Shown piece after piece: positions 34,045-43,183 of a stretch of 45,159 bases of DNA (the first letter of the stretch is position 1; each line of letters begins with the position of its first letter). The notes under the pieces were generated by a model that was not told the origin of the DNA, ran no database searches, and was given only the letters and a program-made list of their open reading frames with translations. The DNA comes from an uncultured Elusimicrobium sp. GTDB taxonomy: Bacteria; Elusimicrobiota; Elusimicrobia; Elusimicrobiales; Elusimicrobiaceae. The stretch is taken from positions 1 through 45,159 of the forward strand of contig CAMZDW010000006.1 of assembly GCA_947305555.1 (NCBI GenBank), in the 5' to 3' direction. The translations under genes and the position numbers were made by a program.

Positions 34045-34857
34045 ATGGTGGACTACGCATTAAAAGACAAAGTGGCTTTAATTACGGGGGCGAATAATCC
34101 GCAGGGAATCGGTGCGGCGACGGCGTTTGCGTTTGCGCGGGAAGGCGCGAAAGTGGCTTTGGTGTATAAGAAAGTATTTCGACCGTTTGATAAGAATAAA
34201 ACAGATAAAAACGGGGTAGATCGGTATTACCAGGCAAATGCGGAAAGCGCAGTCGCTGTAGAAAGCAAACTCAAAGAAATGAAAGCCGATTATATGATTT
34301 TGGAAAACGATATTTCTGAAGAGAAAAATGTAAAGGAAATCTACCGTGCGGTTTTGGAGCGTTTCGGCCGAGTGGATATTTTGGTCAATAATGCGGCCGT
34401 AGATGATGAAAACGGTTTGGATACGATTGAAAAAATAACCCAGCAGGTAATTGACGATACCTTTGCGGTCAATGTACGCGGAAGTATTTTGATGAGCCGC
34501 GAATTTGTAAAAAACCGCGGGGATTACGGCCGGATTATCAATATTTCCACCGATGCCGCACAAATTTTTGCAGGCCAAATTACTTACGGCGCGAGTAAAG
34601 CCACGCTGGAAGCTCTTACTCGCAGTATCGCGCTGGAAGTGGGACAATATGGTATTACGGTCAATTGTGTGGCACCCGGCCCGACGCAAACCGGCTGGAT
34701 TGATGCTAATTTGGAGAAAGCAGTCCTACCGCTTATTCCCATGGGCAAGCTGATTGAACCGCAAGATATTGCCGAGACAATTTTATTTTTGGCAAGCAAA
34801 CAGGCCGGTATGCTCACGGGACAAGTGATAAAGGTCTCCGGTGGCCATGCGCTTTAA
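34045..34857 (+). CDS. Short-chain dehydrogenase/reductase
   Basis: 270 residues. NAD(P)-binding TGANNPQGIGAATA, NNAA motif, catalytic Ser/Tyr/Lys region INISTDAAQ..QITYGASKATLEAL (YxxxK), and CVAPGPTQTGWI. The form resembles 3-oxoacyl-ACP reductase-like and sugar/steroid SDRs; the substrate is not predictable. AGGGGGAG precedes the ATG. Its stop lies 8 bp from that of the convergent sulfatase-fold gene. Confidence 0.88.
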   Translation: MVDYALKDKVALITGANNPQGIGAATAFAFAREGAKVALVYKKVFRPFDKNKTDKNGVDRYYQANAESAVAVESKLKEMKADYMILENDISEEKNVKEIYRAVLERFGRVDILVNNAAVDDENGLDTIEKITQQVIDDTFAVNVRGSILMSREFVKNRGDYGRIINISTDAAQIFAGQITYGASKATLEALTRSIALEVGQYGITVNCVAPGPTQTGWIDANLEKAVLPLIPMGKLIEPQDIAETILFLASKQAGMLTGQVIKVSGGHAL

Positions 34858-34865
34858 TAGATCTT

Positions 34866-36770
34866 CTATTTCTTTTTCCATGTATTATCGCGTAGACTTT
34901 TGTAGATAGCCTCATTAAATTGCAAGGCCTCTTTGGCCGGAGCAGATAAATCGGCGATCTGTTGCAAAGTAGCCTCGCTAACGACTTCTTTAGTCGTTGG
35001 CCCAACCACATGGATCCTGTTTTCATTTTCTTCAAAGATAAATTTATTGGGCATGCGGTATGGATCTAACAAACTTTGCCCGCTAGCTGCATAACTTTCA
35101 GAACTATTTAATAAGTCTAACAAGGTGGGTAAAATGTCTTCTTGGTTGCCAAAAGAGGCCTCCGTTTTCGCAGGAATATCCGCTCCATACATAAGTAGGA
35201 AGGATTGAAACTTGTCCTTTGTAATATCAGCGCTGGATTTGCGATTGCCGAGGGGCGCCCGGTGATCCGGCAGGAATAAGAAAATGGTATCTTTAAACCA
35301 AGGCTCTTTGCGCGCTTGCTCAAAGAAATTGCCCAGTGCTGCATCGGTGTAAGCGGCGCGGTTTAAAAATTGGTGCAGTTCCGTATCCATGGGATAAGGT
35401 TGATACTCTTTGCTGACTAAAATGTTATAGGGATTGTGTAACGTAGAAGTATAAAAGTAGGCAAAAAAGGGCTGCTGGATGTGACTAATTTTATTTAATA
35501 AAAATTCTAATCCTTCATAGTCAAAGCCTTTGTGAAATGCCGGATAAGGATGGTTTAACGGGATATCCAGCTTAGAGAAAAATTGGTCAAATCCCATATA
35601 AGATGCCATGAGGTTGGCACTGTCCGATGAAGGAATATCCGTAATAATGTTGAGAGTGCTATACCCCTTCTTTTGGAAATAAGTAGCTAAGCGGCTAAAT
35701 TCTTTAGCGCCAAGGCCGTTTTTCATGGTGGGAATTCCCCAGACATACGGTATCGAGAAGAGCGTGGTCGTTACACCAATTAGCGAACGTCCCCCTGAAG
35801 AGAAAAAGTTTGAATAATAGGTGCCGCTGTTTTTGAGCTGCATAAAATGCGGTATTACTTCCGGATAATTATCAATCAATAGCGGATCAAAGCTTTCTAA
35901 AATAAACAACACAAAATTGTAATTTTTGTTCGGTTTATTAAAAATGATTCGTTGTCGTTCGAAGGCAAAAGCCGGGTCTGTTTGTTTCTCTTGGGGCGTA
36001 ATAACGGATAAACCTTCGAAGGGGTCCTCAAAGTAAGTTTTTCGTTTTTGGCGCTTGCGTACCGCCGTCATTGTGGTATACAAACCGTTTAAAATTAAAT
36101 CTTTTGCCCGCGCATTGGCTAGTGCTTGCGCATCCATCATGCCGATATTGCGTCCGTGCACTTGAAACTTACCTTTTACTGTAAGAAAGAAAAACGGTAC
36201 CATACACACCAATAAGATAACGGATTTCTTTACAAAGTGAGGGTCCGGTTCGGTAACTTGGTAATGGTTGATATATCTGTGTGTTAAATAAATGGCCAAA
36301 GCAAAAAGGATCAAGAGCGGAAGTGTAAGGTAATAGTACGTTTGAAAAGCCAATTGTACAAAGAAGCCGATGTGCGTAAAACTGGTAAAAATTTCGGCCC
36401 CAAGATGATTGTTAAAAATACGGAAAAAAATGGTATCTCCTGCCAAAAAAAATGCAAAAGAAACAAATAGGCAGAGAAAAATCGTGGCGAAAATCTTAAT
36501 TACGGTTTTACTTTTATAAGGCAGCATAAATAGCATTAGCAGTGGAACTAATAATACGGCTAATACGTGGAAATCAAAACGTGCACCGTGCAAGAAGGAA
36601 AGATAAATCTGGGATTGGGTTAATCCTTCAAAATAAGTTGAAGTTGCTTTCCATACTGCTATACGTGTAAGCAACAATAGTATTGCAAAGGATACATAAG
36701 TAATAAGCAAAATTTTTAGTTTTAGATTAAATATCGTTTGTTTGGTTAGGAAACTTTTAAAAAAGGACAT
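34866..36770 (-). CDS. LTA synthase/phosphoglycerol transferase-like sulfatase-fold protein
   Basis: 634 residues from the ATG at 36770, set by GGGAG upstream; an ATG six codons earlier (36788) has none. Five N-terminal membrane helices, then a large extracytoplasmic sulfatase-type domain: FILESFD (metal Glu), SSGGRSLIG with the likely nucleophile (S329 in GRS), and FLPDHRAPLG (metal Asp-His). It is a LtaS/MdoB/OpgB-type enzyme that would move a phosphoglycerol or phosphoethanolamine group from phospholipid to an envelope glycan. In a Gram-negative cell an OpgB/EptA-like role is more likely than teichoic acid. Confidence 0.87.
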   Translation of the reverse strand: MSFFKSFLTKQTIFNLKLKILLITYVSFAILLLLTRIAVWKATSTYFEGLTQSQIYLSFLHGARFDFHVLAVLLVPLLMLFMLPYKSKTVIKIFATIFLCLFVSFAFFLAGDTIFFRIFNNHLGAEIFTSFTHIGFFVQLAFQTYYYLTLPLLILFALAIYLTHRYINHYQVTEPDPHFVKKSVILLVCMVPFFFLTVKGKFQVHGRNIGMMDAQALANARAKDLILNGLYTTMTAVRKRQKRKTYFEDPFEGLSVITPQEKQTDPAFAFERQRIIFNKPNKNYNFVLFILESFDPLLIDNYPEVIPHFMQLKNSGTYYSNFFSSGGRSLIGVTTTLFSIPYVWGIPTMKNGLGAKEFSRLATYFQKKGYSTLNIITDIPSSDSANLMASYMGFDQFFSKLDIPLNHPYPAFHKGFDYEGLEFLLNKISHIQQPFFAYFYTSTLHNPYNILVSKEYQPYPMDTELHQFLNRAAYTDAALGNFFEQARKEPWFKDTIFLFLPDHRAPLGNRKSSADITKDKFQSFLLMYGADIPAKTEASFGNQEDILPTLLDLLNSSESYAASGQSLLDPYRMPNKFIFEENENRIHVVGPTTKEVVSEATLQQIADLSAPAKEALQFNEAIYKSLRDNTWKKK

Positions 36771-36931
36771 GGGGAGAACTCCCTTCATTTTAGGTTATAT
36801 GAAATCTCCAATATTCTACCTTAATCGTAACATATTTTGGCGCTTGTTTGCGTAGATTTCTTCGGGGTGTATAATATTGTAAAATACTCTCAGGATGTAT
36901 CTCAAATTTATCAAACTTTTTAGGAAAACGT

Positions 36932-38068
36932 ATGGAAGAAACACAAAATATGCGCGCTTTAGCCGCTAACAGAGAACAAATTATTGTAAAAACCAGTATC
37001 GTGGGCATTGTAACCAATATCCTGCTTGCCGCATTTAAGGCGGCTGTGGGCCTACTCTCCAACTCTATTGCCATTATTTTGGATGCGGTAAATAATCTCT
37101 CAGATGCGCTTTCTTCCGTTATTACGATTATTGGCGCCAAGTTGGCAGGCAAACGGCCCGATAAAAAACATCCTTTGGGGCATGGGCGTATAGAATATTT
37201 AAGTTCCATGCTCGTGTCTGCCTTGGTGTTGTACGCGGGTATCACGGCTTTAATGGAATCGGTTAAAAAGATTATCCACCCCGAAGTAGCCCACTATTCC
37301 GTTCTTACGCTGATTATTTTGGTAGTGGCTATTATCGTCAAACTCGTGCTTGGTAAATATGTAAAAACCAAAGGCGAACAAGTCCGTTCCGGGGCGCTGA
37401 TTGCGTCAGGTTCGGATGCCTCTTTTGATGCCATCTTGTCTGCTTCCGTTCTTGCTTGTGCGCTACTCTATTTGTGGTGGGGCGTATCTTTGGAAGCATA
37501 TGTGGGCGTGGCCATTTCGCTTGTGATTATGAAAGCCGGTATCGGCATGCTGCAAGAAACGCTCCATGACATTTTGGGCCAACGTCCTTCGCCGGAACTC
37601 GTCAAACAGATAAAAGAAATTATCCAGGCAGAGCCGCTGGTGCATGGTGTGTATGATTTGCTGATTAACAACTATGGGCCCAATAAAAATTATGCATCTT
37701 TGCACGTGGAATTAGACGATACCCTTACGGTTGCCCAGGTGGACGAATTAACGCGTAAAATAGAAATGGAAGTATTCCATAAAACAGGGATCATTTTAAC
37801 CGGGGTAGGGGTATACGCCTATAATACCGGCAACGAAGAAATCGCCCATATCCGTAATACCATACAGGGAATAATACTCTCGCACGATTGGGCGTTGCAA
37901 ATGCATGGATTCTATGCGGACCCTGCCAAGAAAAAACTGCAGTTTGATGTGGTGCTCAGTTTTGATGTGGAGCGTGGCGAAGCACTAAAAACCTTAACCC
38001 AAGAAGTGCAAGATAAATTCCCGGGCTACACCATCCAAATCACGCCGGATGTAGACTTGGCGGATTAG
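36932..38068 (+). CDS. Cation diffusion facilitator (CDF) transporter
   Basis: 378 residues. Six membrane helices with metal-site residues in LDAVNNLSDALSS and, later, GSDASFDAILS, the HPLGHGRIEYLSS motif between helices II and III, and a C-terminal cytoplasmic ferredoxin-like domain. The Asn-Asn-Asp form (DxxNxxD rather than HxxxD) points to the Mn/Fe group of CDF proteins rather than Zn, with some doubt. It exports divalent metal using the proton gradient. The domain after residue 290 is longer than in minimal CDFs. Confidence 0.92.
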   Translation: MEETQNMRALAANREQIIVKTSIVGIVTNILLAAFKAAVGLLSNSIAIILDAVNNLSDALSSVITIIGAKLAGKRPDKKHPLGHGRIEYLSSMLVSALVLYAGITALMESVKKIIHPEVAHYSVLTLIILVVAIIVKLVLGKYVKTKGEQVRSGALIASGSDASFDAILSASVLACALLYLWWGVSLEAYVGVAISLVIMKAGIGMLQETLHDILGQRPSPELVKQIKEIIQAEPLVHGVYDLLINNYGPNKNYASLHVELDDTLTVAQVDELTRKIEMEVFHKTGIILTGVGVYAYNTGNEEIAHIRNTIQGIILSHDWALQMHGFYADPAKKKLQFDVVLSFDVERGEALKTLTQEVQDKFPGYTIQITPDVDLAD

Positions 38069-38228
38069 TCAATCCCTACGCAGATTGGAAAATATTTAAA
38101 CTACAATCTCTGCTTTTTAGATTGGATTTCATTGGCAATTTATATAAAACGACTACAATAAAATTGCCTGTGCCGTCTAATTATGCTAAATTTTATAAAT
38201 AATCCTATTTTGAGAAGAAAAATTTAAC

Positions 38229-39629
38229 ATGATTGCAGTCATTGAAAGCACCTTATATCCCTTCGTTGTTAGATTCAATGAATATTTGTCCAATTATATT
38301 TTGGTATCCCTACTCGTTGGAGTAGGCCTGTGGTACACGATAAAAACCCGGTTTGTCCAAATCCGTTGTTTTAAAGAAGGATTATGCAATTCGTTCGGTA
38401 GCTTTAGCTTATTTGGTGAAAAGAATGAAAACAGCATAAGTCCTTTCCAAGCCTTAACTACCGCTATCGCCACACAAGTCGGCACGGGAAACATCGTCGG
38501 GGCGTCCGCCGCTATTTTGGTGGGGGGACCGGGAGCCGTATTTTGGATGTGGATGATCGCTTTCTTTGGCATGGCCACCATCTATGCGGAAGCCGTGCTT
38601 GCCGTCAAAACAAGAATCGTGGAAGAAAACGGGAATATAAAAGGCGGCCCGGTGTACTATATTCCAACCGCATTCCGAGGAAAACTGGGGCAATGTTTAG
38701 CCGCATTCTTTGCTGTAGCCATTATCCTGGCGCTTGGTTTTATGGGATGTATGGTCCAATCAAATTCCATCAGCTACACTATGCAAACGGCTTTTGCAGT
38801 TCAACCTTGGATCGTTGGAGTGGTGTTAGTCATTTTATCCGGAATAATTTTGATAGGCGGGGTTAGCCGGCTTGCCTCCGTAACCGAAAAACTGGTCCCG
38901 GTTATGGCGGTCACCTTTCTAGTTGGCGCATTTTTCGTTTTAATCGTACGGTATAACTACCTCTTTGAAACATTTAAAATGATTTTTAGATATGCTTTTG
39001 AGCCGCAAGCGATCATAGGCGGCGGGTTTTGGTATGCTATCAAAACGGCCATCAGCCAAGGGACTAAAAGAGGACTATTCTCAAACGAAGCCGGTATGGG
39101 CTCAACCCCGCATATTCATGCCCTGGCTCGTGTTAAAACCCCGCATGAAGAAGGCACTATCGCCATGATGGGTGTTTTTGTGGATACTTTTGTGATTTTA
39201 ACCTTGAATGCACTCGTGATTATTTCAACGTTATACACCCCGGACGGGGTTTTAGCTAACGGCTATACAGGGGCCATTACGGAGGCATTAAATAAAACCA
39301 ATCTGGTCCAAGCCGCTTTCGGAAGTATTATGGGGGCGAATGTAGGGGCGATTTTTGTGGCTGTCTGTCTTTGCTTTTTTGCGTTTTCTTCCATCCTTTG
39401 CTGGAATTTCTTCGGTAAAATAAACGCAATTTATTTATTTAGAAAGAAAAACACGAAAAAAGCAGTTCTTGTTTACACCTTGGTTTCCCTTTGTTTTATC
39501 ATGCTGGGCTCGTTGGTATCAAGTGATTTTGTTTGGGAACTGACGGATATGTTTAATAATCTGCTGGTTATCCCGAACGTGCTCGCCTTATTCGCGCTGA
39601 CAAATATTGTAATTAATAAAGCTAAATAA
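38229..39629 (+). CDS. Sodium:alanine symporter, AGCS family
   Basis: 466 residues, about eleven membrane segments, with the family signatures TAIATQVGTGNIVGASAAILVGGPGAVFWMW and SNEAGMGSTPHIHA. It takes up alanine or glycine with Na+ at the inner membrane. The 160-bp gap upstream has AT-rich boxes but no glycine riboswitch that I can see. A weak GAGAAG ribosome site precedes the ATG. Confidence 0.94.
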   Translation: MIAVIESTLYPFVVRFNEYLSNYILVSLLVGVGLWYTIKTRFVQIRCFKEGLCNSFGSFSLFGEKNENSISPFQALTTAIATQVGTGNIVGASAAILVGGPGAVFWMWMIAFFGMATIYAEAVLAVKTRIVEENGNIKGGPVYYIPTAFRGKLGQCLAAFFAVAIILALGFMGCMVQSNSISYTMQTAFAVQPWIVGVVLVILSGIILIGGVSRLASVTEKLVPVMAVTFLVGAFFVLIVRYNYLFETFKMIFRYAFEPQAIIGGGFWYAIKTAISQGTKRGLFSNEAGMGSTPHIHALARVKTPHEEGTIAMMGVFVDTFVILTLNALVIISTLYTPDGVLANGYTGAITEALNKTNLVQAAFGSIMGANVGAIFVAVCLCFFAFSSILCWNFFGKINAIYLFRKKNTKKAVLVYTLVSLCFIMLGSLVSSDFVWELTDMFNNLLVIPNVLALFALTNIVINKAK

Positions 39630-39635
39630 AAACTA

Positions 39636-39667
39636 AACCGGGTTTTAGTTTTACCTAATACCCGGTT
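39636..39667. terminator. Weak hairpin between convergent genes
   Basis: AACCGGGT (39636-39643) pairs with ACCCGGTT (39660-39667), 16-nt loop, no strong T-run. Confidence 0.45.
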
Positions 39668-39719
39668 GATTATATAGTTTTAGCCCTTATTGTAGAACTT
39701 CTTTTTTATACAACTTGAG

Positions 39720-40058
39720 TTATTGCCGAAATTTATAGTTGGTAACAGGGGTGGGGGCACAATACACTGTAAACGTTCTTGTGTAATAAATGCCCATGGT
39801 TAAGGCTACTAAAGTTTCATCAATCCAATCATTGTTTGTTGTCATCTTAACAATTTTTCCGTTCGGGCAAATTTTGGAAAAATCATGCACATGTTTGCGG
39901 CCCATCCCCCAGAAGAAAAAATGGTCTCTTTCTGAATATTCCTGCACATTTGAATATTTGTCTGCATTTTTATCTATAATAAACTTTGAATTTGTACAAC
40001 CGCATAAAACACCAATACATAAAATAGCACATAAAATAAATAATTTTTGTTTTTTCAT
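39720..40058 (-). CDS. Bor-family lipoprotein
   Basis: 112 residues. Lipoprotein signal with lipobox VLCGC (C21). The rest matches the Bor/Iss pattern by eye: HFFFWGMGRKHVHDFSKICPNGKIVKMTT, then DETLVALTMGIYYTRTFTVYCA, where Bor of phage lambda has HFFVSGIGQKKTVDAAKICG and FITLGIYTPLEARVYC. Bor is an outer-membrane lipoprotein tied to serum resistance. Here it overlaps the upstream membrane protein gene by 4 bp, and GAGGAA precedes its ATG. No phage gene is nearby. Confidence 0.8.
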   Translation of the reverse strand: MKKQKLFILCAILCIGVLCGCTNSKFIIDKNADKYSNVQEYSERDHFFFWGMGRKHVHDFSKICPNGKIVKMTTNNDWIDETLVALTMGIYYTRTFTVYCAPTPVTNYKFRQ

Positions 40059-40690
40059 GGGTTAGTTCCTCGCTTGAGTGAAGCCTCAGTTGTTTTTTGT
40101 TGTTTAAGTTCCTTCCTGATTTCAATTATACACAATATTAAGAAAACGACAAAGCAAATCCACACGATGTAATAGATGTATAAATCGATATTCATGAGCG
40201 TATTTGTTAAATTTGGAAAGGCGGATAAAGCAATCGGAATAAGTAACATCATAAAAAAGATGTCTGCAAAAGCAATTCCTTTACGTATTAGTTGGGCAAT
40301 CCTTTTTGCTTTTACCAAAGTAGATTTTTCTATGATTTTGCTGTATTCTACCACGATATAATATCCGGACATAAATGAAAAAAGTCCCGCGATATTATAA
40401 AGCATGTCTTTTTGATTTTCTTTTTCCGGAATCATGCTCCATATTGCCAAAATCATAGCCGTGACGATGAGCCAACCGGCCATACGTAAGATTTTTGACT
40501 TTTTTTCCAGAGAAAAGATCGCCAAGGTAACAAAATGCATCATGAGTACGTACAAAGCGATATAAGAGGCTTTAAAATAATTTAACAGGCCAGGATATAG
40601 CGGTTGAATTAAATCCTCAACAAGCCAGCCAATTCCACAAAAAATGTAACCTATAAGCAGATAACGAATACTTAAATAAAGATTTTGCAT
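40055..40690 (-). CDS. Six-helix membrane protein of unknown function
   Basis: 211 residues, about six membrane segments and a charged cytoplasmic tail (IRKELKQQKTTEASLKRG). I know no family for it. The fold is reminiscent of small membrane sensor modules (7TM/5TM type), but without an output domain. Its stop overlaps the start of the Bor-like lipoprotein, so they are made together. No Shine-Dalgarno; an AT-rich palindrome with TACAAT (40725-40730, minus strand) lies upstream. Confidence 0.7.
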   Translation of the reverse strand: MQNLYLSIRYLLIGYIFCGIGWLVEDLIQPLYPGLLNYFKASYIALYVLMMHFVTLAIFSLEKKSKILRMAGWLIVTAMILAIWSMIPEKENQKDMLYNIAGLFSFMSGYYIVVEYSKIIEKSTLVKAKRIAQLIRKGIAFADIFFMMLLIPIALSAFPNLTNTLMNIDLYIYYIVWICFVVFLILCIIEIRKELKQQKTTEASLKRGTNP

Positions 40691-40719
40691 AGTTCAACTT
40701 TTAATCAGGTTATACGACG

Positions 40720-40737
40720 ATTTTATTGTAATAAAAT
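40720..40737. promoter_or_regulatory. AT-rich perfect palindrome at the promoter of the membrane-protein/Bor operon
   Basis: ATTTTATT (40720-40727) and AATAAAAT (40730-40737) with 2 nt between; it overlaps the minus-strand TACAAT. A repressor site or simply an AT-rich promoter. The remaining bases to 40960 show no gene. Confidence 0.35.
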
Positions 40738-40960
40738 ATAGGGTATGAGTCAATGTAAAGCAGGATCGACTTTTCGAGTGTTATAGCCAACAAGCTGCCA
40801 ATAAAAACCCGGCTTTTTGCTAGAAATTATTATATGTTTCAAGAAGGGTTTAAGTTCCTTATGAGAATTTCCAGCACGCGATCCGTACTTAGGGTACTTA
40901 TTTGGATCATTTATGGTTCAAAAAACACGGATGCACAGAGCATATATTTCGGTAATGTAG

Positions 40961-40966
40961 TACAAT
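40961..40966 (+). promoter_or_regulatory. -10 of the vanX-like operon
   Basis: TACAAT, followed by an AGAGGTG ribosome site and the ATG at 40985; a leader of about 12 nt. Confidence 0.45.
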
Positions 40967-40984
40967 AAAAACAAGAGGTGAATT

Positions 40985-41662
40985 ATGAAAAAATTTATTT
41001 GTGCGCTTATGTTGTTTGTTATCGGTATCTTACCTGGTTGGGCGGATACTATATCTACCGATAAAAGTGGCTTTGACAAAATCTATAACGTCATTGATGA
41101 TGCCGTGTTTGATTTGCGGTATTATTCCCCGTATAATTTTACAGGGCATAAAATACGCGGCTATAATGCACCTGTTGCTTATATGACTAAAGAGGCGCTC
41201 CAAGCATTAGCCGTGGCTGCTGCCGATTTGCGGTCTCAAGGATACCGCATTTTAGTGTGGGATTCCTATCGCCCGCAAAAAGCGGTAGATAATTTTGTAG
41301 AGTGGATTAATAATCCCAACGACCCCGGAAATAAGAGTTTCTATCCTACGCTCCAAAAATCGGATTTGATTGCCGGAGATTATATTATGCCCAAGTCCGG
41401 TCATACGCGTGGTAGCACCATCGATTTAACGATCATCAAGCAGGACGGTTCTTTTGTGGATATGGGGGGAACGTTTGATTTGTTTAGCGAAATATCTCAC
41501 CCAGATTACAAGAAACTGACTAAGAAACAAAAGAAAAACCGCAAAATCTTGCGTGATGCGATGGTGAAAGCGGGGTTTAAGCCTCTTGACTCGGAGTGGT
41601 GGCATTTTACGCTCAAAAATGAGCCCTATCCGGATACTTACTTTAATTTTGACGTGGAGTAA
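40985..41662 (+). CDS. D-Ala-D-Ala dipeptidase, VanX/DdpX type
   Basis: 225 residues with a signal peptide (about 20 residues, ending GWA), so periplasmic. M15D zinc peptidase motifs: SYRPQKAVD (R96), SGHTRGSTIDLT (H140 and D147 bind zinc) and EWWHF (E204 catalytic, H207 zinc). It splits D-Ala-D-Ala. VanX of resistance operons is cytoplasmic, but exported forms such as in E. coli-type DdpX operons serve to use released dipeptide. No vanH or vanA is near, so vancomycin resistance is not suggested. It lies 2 bp before the HAD lipoprotein gene. Confidence 0.92.
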   Translation: MKKFICALMLFVIGILPGWADTISTDKSGFDKIYNVIDDAVFDLRYYSPYNFTGHKIRGYNAPVAYMTKEALQALAVAAADLRSQGYRILVWDSYRPQKAVDNFVEWINNPNDPGNKSFYPTLQKSDLIAGDYIMPKSGHTRGSTIDLTIIKQDGSFVDMGGTFDLFSEISHPDYKKLTKKQKKNRKILRDAMVKAGFKPLDSEWWHFTLKNEPYPDTYFNFDVE

Positions 41663-41664
41663 AA

Positions 41665-42678
41665 ATGAGAAAACTAACTTTAATTTCGTTTGCAGTTCTT
41701 CTATTGACGGGTTGTACGCACCAACTAAAAAAAGATAATCTTTCCCTTTGGAACAACACCGCACCCGCCAAACAGGCATTAGTCAGTTACATGCAGACCA
41801 TAACCAACCCAAAATCGCCCGATTTTATTCCGGTAGAAAACCGCATTGCTGTGTTTGACTTGGACGGGACACTCATATTGGAAACGGATCCAACGTATTT
41901 TGACTGGGCATTATTTGAACACCGTGTATTGGATGATCCCAATTACAAACCTACCGAAGAACAATTGGCTGCGGCTAAAAATTCGCGCGAGAAAGGCATT
42001 TTCCCGTCGTTAAACAATAACCGCGAGAAAATGGTTTCCGAAGCGTACCAAGGGCTTACCGTACAGGAATTCTATGATTTTGTCCGCGCATTTATGCAAG
42101 AGGACCAACCCGGATTTGAGGGAATGAAACGGGGAGATATTTTCTATAAACCCATGTTGGAAGTGGTGGAGTATCTGGTCAACAATAAATTTACGGTCTA
42201 CATTTGCAGCGGTACCGACCGTTTGACCGTCCGTCCGCTTATTGAAGCAAATATGCCTTATATTCCCAATCATCAAATCCTTGGCTCCGACAGTACGATT
42301 GTGGCAAGCGGGCAAGGGAATGAAGACGGACTGGAGTATATATTTGAAAAAGAGGACGAACTTGTCTTGGGTGGAAAAAATCTTGTGAAAAACCTGCAAA
42401 TGAACAAGGTGTCGCTTATTGAGCGGGAAATTGGCGTGCAGCCGGTACTCGCCTTTGGCAACACGTTTAGTGATGCCAGTATGGTAAACTATACCATTTA
42501 CAATAATAAATACAAAGCCCTTGGCTTCATGCTTGAATGTGATGACTTGGAGCGCGAGTACGGTAACCTGAAAAAAGCCCAAAAGATGCATGAGGGTTGC
42601 GAAAAATACGGTTGGATTTGTGTTTCCATGCGCAACGATTGGAAAACTATTTACGGAAACTCTATTAAACGGCGTTAA
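41665..42678 (+). CDS. HAD-family phosphatase lipoprotein
   Basis: 337 residues. Lipobox LLTGC (C17), then the HAD motifs: I AVFDLDGTL (D65, D67), II YICSGTDR, III/IV with GNTFSDASM. The insertion between motifs I and II is helical. As a lipoprotein it acts in the periplasm or at the outer membrane, releasing phosphate from an unknown ester. It is coupled to the dipeptidase gene, so both may scavenge nutrients outside the cell. A good terminator follows. Confidence 0.85.
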   Translation: MRKLTLISFAVLLLTGCTHQLKKDNLSLWNNTAPAKQALVSYMQTITNPKSPDFIPVENRIAVFDLDGTLILETDPTYFDWALFEHRVLDDPNYKPTEEQLAAAKNSREKGIFPSLNNNREKMVSEAYQGLTVQEFYDFVRAFMQEDQPGFEGMKRGDIFYKPMLEVVEYLVNNKFTVYICSGTDRLTVRPLIEANMPYIPNHQILGSDSTIVASGQGNEDGLEYIFEKEDELVLGGKNLVKNLQMNKVSLIEREIGVQPVLAFGNTFSDASMVNYTIYNNKYKALGFMLECDDLEREYGNLKKAQKMHEGCEKYGWICVSMRNDWKTIYGNSIKRR

Positions 42679-42682
42679 AAAA

Positions 42683-42722
42683 GATAGGACCTAAAACATT
42701 ATTTTAGGCCCTATCCATTTTT
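42683..42722. terminator. Bidirectional terminator after the HAD gene
   Basis: GATAGG (42683-42688) with CCTATC (42710-42715) and CCTAAAA (42690-42696) with TTTTAGG (42702-42708), one mismatch between; T-runs on both strands. Confidence 0.85.
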
Positions 42723-42739
42723 GATCACGTTGATTATAT

Positions 42740-43012
42740 TTACTTATCTATATAATATTCCATTACAAACTGAGCCATTAGTTCGGCATCTTGGGCGGAT
42801 AAGCCATACATTGTTTGCAATTTTTGCGAAGAATAAAAGTACAAGCCATCCCCGCCGGATTCGACTTCTGTCCCTAGTTGGCTGCGGATTTCGGACACAG
42901 TAGTCGTTCGGCCCCAACCCGTCAAAATGGGTTGATTGAAAAGCGAATTTTTAGCCAGGGTCATTACTTCCGGGAAAGAGAGTTCAACTTCATTGCAACT
43001 TTTTACCAACAT
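42740..43012 (-). CDS. Small protein of unknown function
   Basis: 90 residues, acidic, no signal or membrane segment. The end LSAQDAELMAQFVMEYYIDK looks like an ordinary helix, and the frame is supported by a terminator with a T-run directly downstream on its strand. The start is uncertain, as no ribosome site is visible before the ATG. No family recognised. Confidence 0.45.
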   Translation of the reverse strand: MLVKSCNEVELSFPEVMTLAKNSLFNQPILTGWGRTTTVSEIRSQLGTEVESGGDGLYFYSSQKLQTMYGLSAQDAELMAQFVMEYYIDK

Positions 43013-43138
43013 TACAAGGGCCCAAAGACCTGTTTTCTATTTAGGTATTTTTGCTGTAAGTATTGACTCTATAATAATTTGTTTATTGTTTCAGGGGATT
43101 GCAGGTAAAATTAATCGTAGAATTTTTACTCAAATTGT

Positions 43139-43166
43139 CTAAGTTCTTAGCTAAATGTAGTACAAT
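43139..43166 (+). promoter_or_regulatory. Promoter of the alpha/beta hydrolase with a small inverted repeat
   Basis: TACAAT (43161-43166); upstream CTAAG (43139-43143) and CTTAG (43146-43150) form a 12-bp inverted repeat near the -35 position. Confidence 0.35.
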
Positions 43167-43183
43167 AGCAAAAAGGAAAGAAT

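Noticed and set aside
38069-38228. Glycine riboswitch before the alanine/glycine symporter
   Set aside because: The region is short, AT-rich and lacks the conserved glycine aptamer stems.
39720-40058. Prophage region, from the Bor-like gene
   Set aside because: No integrase, capsid, tail or lysis genes around; both neighbours are normal chromosomal transporters and enzymes.
40985-41662. Vancomycin resistance operon
   Set aside because: Only a VanX-type dipeptidase is present, with a signal peptide. There is no VanH, VanA-type ligase or VanRS, and a Gram-negative cell is protected by its outer membrane.
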